Assembly (NCBI RefSeq): GCF_900186615.1
Contig: NZ_LT896588.1
Coordinates: 130,882-194,881, forward strand
Length of the DNA: 64,000 nucleotides
Direction of reading: 5' to 3'
Origin: Parabacteroides bouchesdurhonensis
GTDB taxonomy: Bacteria; Bacteroidota; Bacteroidia; Bacteroidales; Tannerellaceae
A program made the position numbers and the translations under genes. The notes below the pieces were generated by a model. It searched no databases, was not told the origin of the DNA, and saw only the letters and a list, made by a program, of their open reading frames with translations. How positions within the stretch are numbered: position 1 is the stretch's first letter; each line of letters begins with the position of its first letter. Positions 60,645 through 64,000 of the stretch are shown one piece after another.

Positions 60645-62502
60645 GATTAGGTAATGATAAAATGTTCGGCGACACTACGGCATTTGCCATTGTTTCCTCT
60701 AATAACTTATCCGATTCCGGTATCTCTCCCAATAAATATTTCTCCATCATCAATTTGCCGATCGGAACTCCATAGGTAGCACCAAAGCCTCCATTTTCGA
60801 CATACACACATACAGCAACTTTCGGATCGTGATACGGAGCAAACCCGATAAAAGCAGAATGGTCTTTACCATGAGGATTTTCGGCTGTACCTGTCTTACC
60901 ACAGACTTCGATACCCGGAATAGCAGCACGCCTGCAAGTTCCTCCTAAAACTGCATTACGCATACCTTCCGCCACTATCTCATAATATTTCTTATCTACT
61001 GTCGTATAGCGTTTATCTGTATAAATCGAATCCAAAGGTGTATCCTGTATTTCTTTCACAACATGAGGCGCAACAAAATAGCCTCTATTGGCAATAGTAG
61101 CTGCCAGATTACATATCTGCAACGGGGTAGCCAATATCTCCCCCTGTCCGATAGCAATAGATATTATGGTACTGGAATTCCAACGTCCGGAGTAATACTT
61201 ATCATAATATTTACTATTAGGAATAAATCCTCGCTTCTCTCCCGGCAAATCAACATCCAATTTATAACCATACCCCATTGATACCAGATAGTTTTTCCAG
61301 ATTTCATACCCTTCCTGAACAGAAGCATAACGCTTACGACTATCAATCATATCATGCAATCCCCAACAAAAAAAGGAATTACATGAAGTTGCCAAAGCAT
61401 ATACAACATTTAGTGGAGAAGCATGTCCGTGGCAAGCAGGCTTACCTCCTCTAAAGGTATATCCGTGGGCACACGTATATTGAGTTTCTGTTGTAATCAC
61501 TCCTTCCTGCAGGAATGTAAGTGCCTGAGTAGGTTTAAATGTAGATCCGGGAGGATATGTACCCATAATAGCCCTGTTCAACAACGGTTTGTCTTGATTT
61601 TTCTCCAACAGTTTATGATTCTTACCTCTCTGACGGCCAGACAACATTCCAGGATCATATGAAGGGGAAGAAACCATGCACAATATCTCACCCGTTGAAG
61701 GTTCTATCATTACAATACTGCCTCTTTTATTTTGCATTAGCCTTTCTCCCAACTCTTGCAGTTCCATGTCAATCGAAAGAGTCAGATTCTTTCCGGATAC
61801 AGGTGCGACATCAAATTTCCCTTCCTCGTAACGGCCTTTTATACGTCCGTGAGCATCCCGAAGTAATATTTCCACCCCTTTTACACCACGTAATACCTTC
61901 TCATAGGATTGTTCAATACCACTACGCCCCGAGTTATCCCCCTGTACATAATAATTATCATTCTCAATATCTTTTCGATTTACTTCCCCGATAGTACCCA
62001 ACACATGTGCGGCATACGGGTATTCATATTCCCGGATTGTTCTATTCTGAATATAAAAGCCCGGAAACTTATATAACTTCTCTTGCAACACGCCACATTC
62101 ACGTGAGGATACCTGATTCATAAACACCTGAGGTACATATGACGAATAACCCGGATTCAAACGACGATTCTTAACGTCTGCCATACGTTTTATGAACATA
62201 TCTTTGGTTATTCCCAATATATTACAGAAATCCAATGTATCAAAAGGCTGGACTTCACGCATGATGAACATCACATCATAAGCCGGTTGATTATAAACCA
62301 GTAATTTACCATTCCGGTCATACATAATGCCTCTGGATGGATATATTGTTTTTTTCAGGAACGCATTACTGTCTGCCCATGCTTTATAATCATTATCTAC
62401 TACCTGTAAATAGAATAAACGAACAATAAAGATGAGTACCAGTAAAACAACAGCACTACTTATTATATAGCGCCGGTTTGTGTACATTGCATTATTCTCC
62501 AC
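60634..62502 (-). CDS. mrdA: Penicillin-binding protein 2 (elongasome transpeptidase)
   Basis: Membrane-anchored D,D-transpeptidase cross-linking peptidoglycan during rod elongation, target of mecillinam-type beta-lactams in E. coli. 622 residues: single helix at about 13-30, dimerisation domain to about 215, transpeptidase domain with active-site Ser in PPGSTFKPTQ near 300, SCN motif in ATSCNSFF near 358 and KTGTAENP near 540. Start is GTG at 62502 overlapping mreD by 11 bases; an ATG five codons later (62487) is an equally possible start. Third gene of mreC-mreD-mrdA-rodA. Confidence 0.96.
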   Translation of the reverse strand: MENNAMYTNRRYIISSAVVLLVLIFIVRLFYLQVVDNDYKAWADSNAFLKKTIYPSRGIMYDRNGKLLVYNQPAYDVMFIMREVQPFDTLDFCNILGITKDMFIKRMADVKNRRLNPGYSSYVPQVFMNQVSSRECGVLQEKLYKFPGFYIQNRTIREYEYPYAAHVLGTIGEVNRKDIENDNYYVQGDNSGRSGIEQSYEKVLRGVKGVEILLRDAHGRIKGRYEEGKFDVAPVSGKNLTLSIDMELQELGERLMQNKRGSIVMIEPSTGEILCMVSSPSYDPGMLSGRQRGKNHKLLEKNQDKPLLNRAIMGTYPPGSTFKPTQALTFLQEGVITTETQYTCAHGYTFRGGKPACHGHASPLNVVYALATSCNSFFCWGLHDMIDSRKRYASVQEGYEIWKNYLVSMGYGYKLDVDLPGEKRGFIPNSKYYDKYYSGRWNSSTIISIAIGQGEILATPLQICNLAATIANRGYFVAPHVVKEIQDTPLDSIYTDKRYTTVDKKYYEIVAEGMRNAVLGGTCRRAAIPGIEVCGKTGTAENPHGKDHSAFIGFAPYHDPKVAVCVYVENGGFGATYGVPIGKLMMEKYLLGEIPESDKLLEETMANAVVSPNILSLPNREL

Positions 62503-63010
62503 TTTTTTGGGACTCTACATTAAATGCTTCTACCGTGCAAATCAGTAACGTTGTCATCAATACACTCGCACATACGCGGAGGGCAAGAAACAACGGATCG
62601 AAAAGGGTAAGAGATTCTATCAGGAACAGTGTCACATGTTGTATAATCACAAATGAAAGCACATACCGGAAGAATCCCCCGTAGCCAAATGTTTTATAGG
62701 AAGGGTAAATTCCTTCAGGAAGGTCTTTACCCATAAAGAACCGTATCAAAGGCCTACGAGAGAAACCAGCCAACGTACAAGCGGCGGCATGCATTCCGGG
62801 AGTATTGGAAAACATATCAATCACAAGCCCTATCAGAAAAGAAAAGAATACGACTTGGGTCTGAGACGTTCCTACCGGAAGCTTAATGATAAAATAGAGA
62901 TATAGAAACGGAGTTGCGATACGCAAAAAGTGAATATTGTTCAGTAAAATCACCTGAATCAATACAAACACCACAAAATACAGCAGACCCCGTAATAAAT
63001 TATTAATCAT
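62492..63010 (-). CDS. mreD: Rod shape-determining protein MreD
   Basis: Small integral membrane protein (172 residues, about five helices) of the elongasome. Little primary conservation in the family, but PVGTSQTQVVFFSFLIGLVIDMFSNTPGMHAAA (shown by its core GLVIDMFSNTPGMHA near 62-76) matches the MreD pattern G-x-x-x-D, and position between mreC and mrdA settles it. Overlaps both neighbours by 8-11 bases, showing coupled translation. Confidence 0.93.
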   Translation of the reverse strand: MINNLLRGLLYFVVFVLIQVILLNNIHFLRIATPFLYLYFIIKLPVGTSQTQVVFFSFLIGLVIDMFSNTPGMHAAACTLAGFSRRPLIRFFMGKDLPEGIYPSYKTFGYGGFFRYVLSFVIIQHVTLFLIESLTLFDPLFLALRVCASVLMTTLLICTVEAFNVESQKSGE

Positions 63011-63857
63011 TTCTCTTAGCCTCTCGTTCTACATCCAATTGTTCCGCCTGACGGTAATTCTTTATAATACGGACATCATTCAATGTCCTGAAGTTAGTAG
63101 CCAGCTTCACCTCCAATGAATAGAAATTATCATCATGTTGTTTCCTAAAATCAGAAACGACCCCTACTATTATACCGGCAGGGAACACAGCCGAATAGCC
63201 ACTTGTTACAATCGTATCGCCTTTATCAAAAACCACATGTCGAGGCAGCTCATCCAAATTGGCATACTGGGCATTACGTCCATTCCAGCTTAACGAACCG
63301 AAATAACTGCTTCCCAACACCTTGCAGCTTAACCTGAACTTCGGATTCAATAAAGGTATCACCACTGCAAAATGGTCTGATACAGTAGAAACAATGCCTA
63401 CTACTCCACGCTCGGAAACGACTCCCATATCAGGAGCTACACCATCCTTACGCCCTTTGTTGACGGTAATATAGTTGGATAAGTGCGATACACTATTGTT
63501 TACAACTTCCGCCATCACAAAGCTATAAGGGAACTGCTCTGTAGAATCCGGAGCAAAACCGGCAAACGTAACAGTGTCTGCCGTCATCATATCCAAGCGA
63601 TCTCTCAGTTCCAACAATTCGAGCTCCAACTGCCCATTACGTTCCAACAACTCCTTATTGATTTCACGAAGATTCAAATAAGAAGTTACATAACCGGATG
63701 TAGAGGCAATATGTCCTGTTATTACATTTGCCGAACTAAGTATGATATTCCGCTGATACGCATTGTTACGGTAAACAAGTGCCAGCGAAACTACTTCCAG
63801 CAATATGAACAGAAACCAATGCCTTTTCCGAATCAGGAACTCCAGCAGTTTTTTCAT
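63003..63857 (-). CDS. mreC: Rod shape-determining protein MreC
   Basis: Periplasmic scaffold of the elongasome linking MreB/MreD to PBP2. 284 residues from the ATG giving MKKLLEFLIRKRHW: helix at about 14-30, coiled coil at about 55-90 (EINKELLERNGQLELELLELRDRL, shown by its start EINKELLERNGQLELELLEL), then the double beta-barrel with VSERGVVGIVSTVSDHFAVV near 148 and DTIVTSGYSAVFPAGI near 212. A longer frame to 63890 would add 11 unrelated residues. First gene seen of the operon; mreB is expected immediately outside the window. Confidence 0.95.
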   Translation of the reverse strand: MKKLLEFLIRKRHWFLFILLEVVSLALVYRNNAYQRNIILSSANVITGHIASTSGYVTSYLNLREINKELLERNGQLELELLELRDRLDMMTADTVTFAGFAPDSTEQFPYSFVMAEVVNNSVSHLSNYITVNKGRKDGVAPDMGVVSERGVVGIVSTVSDHFAVVIPLLNPKFRLSCKVLGSSYFGSLSWNGRNAQYANLDELPRHVVFDKGDTIVTSGYSAVFPAGIIVGVVSDFRKQHDDNFYSLEVKLATNFRTLNDVRIIKNYRQAEQLDVEREAKRND

Positions 63858-63891
63858 CTCTACTAATGTGACAATTCTACAATAAAGCAAT

Positions 63892-63961
63892 ATGCCAATT
63901 AATCAATACCCAGCATGACAATCCCAATGATCGACACACAGACATATTGATTAACCGGCAT
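63892..63961 (-). promoter_or_regulatory. Long hairpin ahead of mreC
   Basis: On the minus strand ATGCCGGTTAATCAATA pairs with TATTGATTAATTGGCAT, 17 consecutive pairs including two G-U, with a 36-base loop, ending 35 bases before the mreC ATG. On the plus strand the two G-U become A-C mismatches, so the structure favours the mreC transcript. Could be a processing or regulatory element between mreB and mreC. The rest of the sequence to the window end shows no gene. Confidence 0.5.
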
Positions 63962-64000
63962 ACGATATAAACTACCTTATAAGGAAATTAAACTTATCTA

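Overview
The window is a 64 kb stretch of a Bacteroidota chromosome, most likely order Bacteroidales and, by gene content, close to Parabacteroides/Tannerellaceae (an inference from gene families and order; no database search was possible). The grounds are: almost every gene start is preceded by the Bacteroidota -7 promoter element TAnnTTTG rather than by Shine-Dalgarno sequences; Bacteroidota-restricted families are present (GldH, a PorT-like barrel, PUR/DUF3276, DUF5606, DUF3332, DUF5106-thioredoxin); there is a serine palmitoyltransferase; and NusB is of the long Bacteroidota form. There are no insertion sequences, phage genes, CRISPR arrays or integrases. This is core chromosome with a few accessory operons.

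Layout. 1-0.8 kb: end of a DMT/EamA exporter. 0.9-6.2 kb (+): threonine operon with a candidate leader (short ORF plus hairpin), bifunctional aspartokinase-homoserine dehydrogenase, an ApgM-family proposed homoserine kinase, and threonine synthase. 6.3-7.8 kb: secreted GH43 glycosidase. 7.9-9.3 kb (-): DUF695 protein and a BASS-type transporter. 9.5-14 kb (-): amino-sugar locus with a NagB-like/PIG-L fusion and two NagA paralogues. 14.1-18.7 kb: ABC-F ATPase, DUF3332 lipoprotein, TlpA-type thioredoxin, flavodoxin/ferredoxin protein. 18.9-24.7 kb (-): heavy-metal RND efflux operon headed by a His-rich membrane protein. 24.9-29 kb: M28 peptidase, tRNA-His, folD, ffh. 29.3-35 kb: MATE exporter, guaA, rsmE, nucleoside transporter, bifunctional-nuclease-domain protein. 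35.3-41.6 kb: M48 protease and thioredoxin lipoprotein divergent from dnaG, followed by an ABC-2 exporter pair. 41.6-41.8 kb: two tandem tRNA-Gln. 42-50.6 kb: rsfS-ftsH, cdsA, PorT-like barrel, ferredoxin, PUR protein, nusB, yajC-ybbR-coaE, DUF5606. 50.7-54 kb: lon and trmN6. 54-54.9 kb: a gene-poor stretch carrying a self-contained small RNA gene and a repeat array. 54.9-57.2 kb: lipid kinase divergent from serine palmitoyltransferase. 57.4-59.2 kb: ricT-gldH. 59.2-63.9 kb (-): rod-shape operon mreC-mreD-mrdA-rodA, with mreB expected just beyond the end.

Most promising observations: (1) two intergenic arrays of an exactly 22-bp palindromic unit, 25 kb apart and in opposite orientation; (2) a compact small RNA gene at about 54.33-54.42 kb with its own promoter and terminator; (3) an amino-sugar locus in which the NagB domain and one NagA paralogue have both lost catalytic or metal-binding residues while their partners (PIG-L domain, second NagA) keep theirs; (4) a possible leader-peptide/hairpin control element in front of the threonine operon; (5) a His-rich two-helix membrane protein heading a metal-efflux operon whose RND pump has the divalent-cation motif; (6) a 17-bp hairpin ahead of mreC supported by two G-U pairs that work only on the transcribed strand.

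Positions of motifs were read by eye; residue numbers are approximate unless stated.
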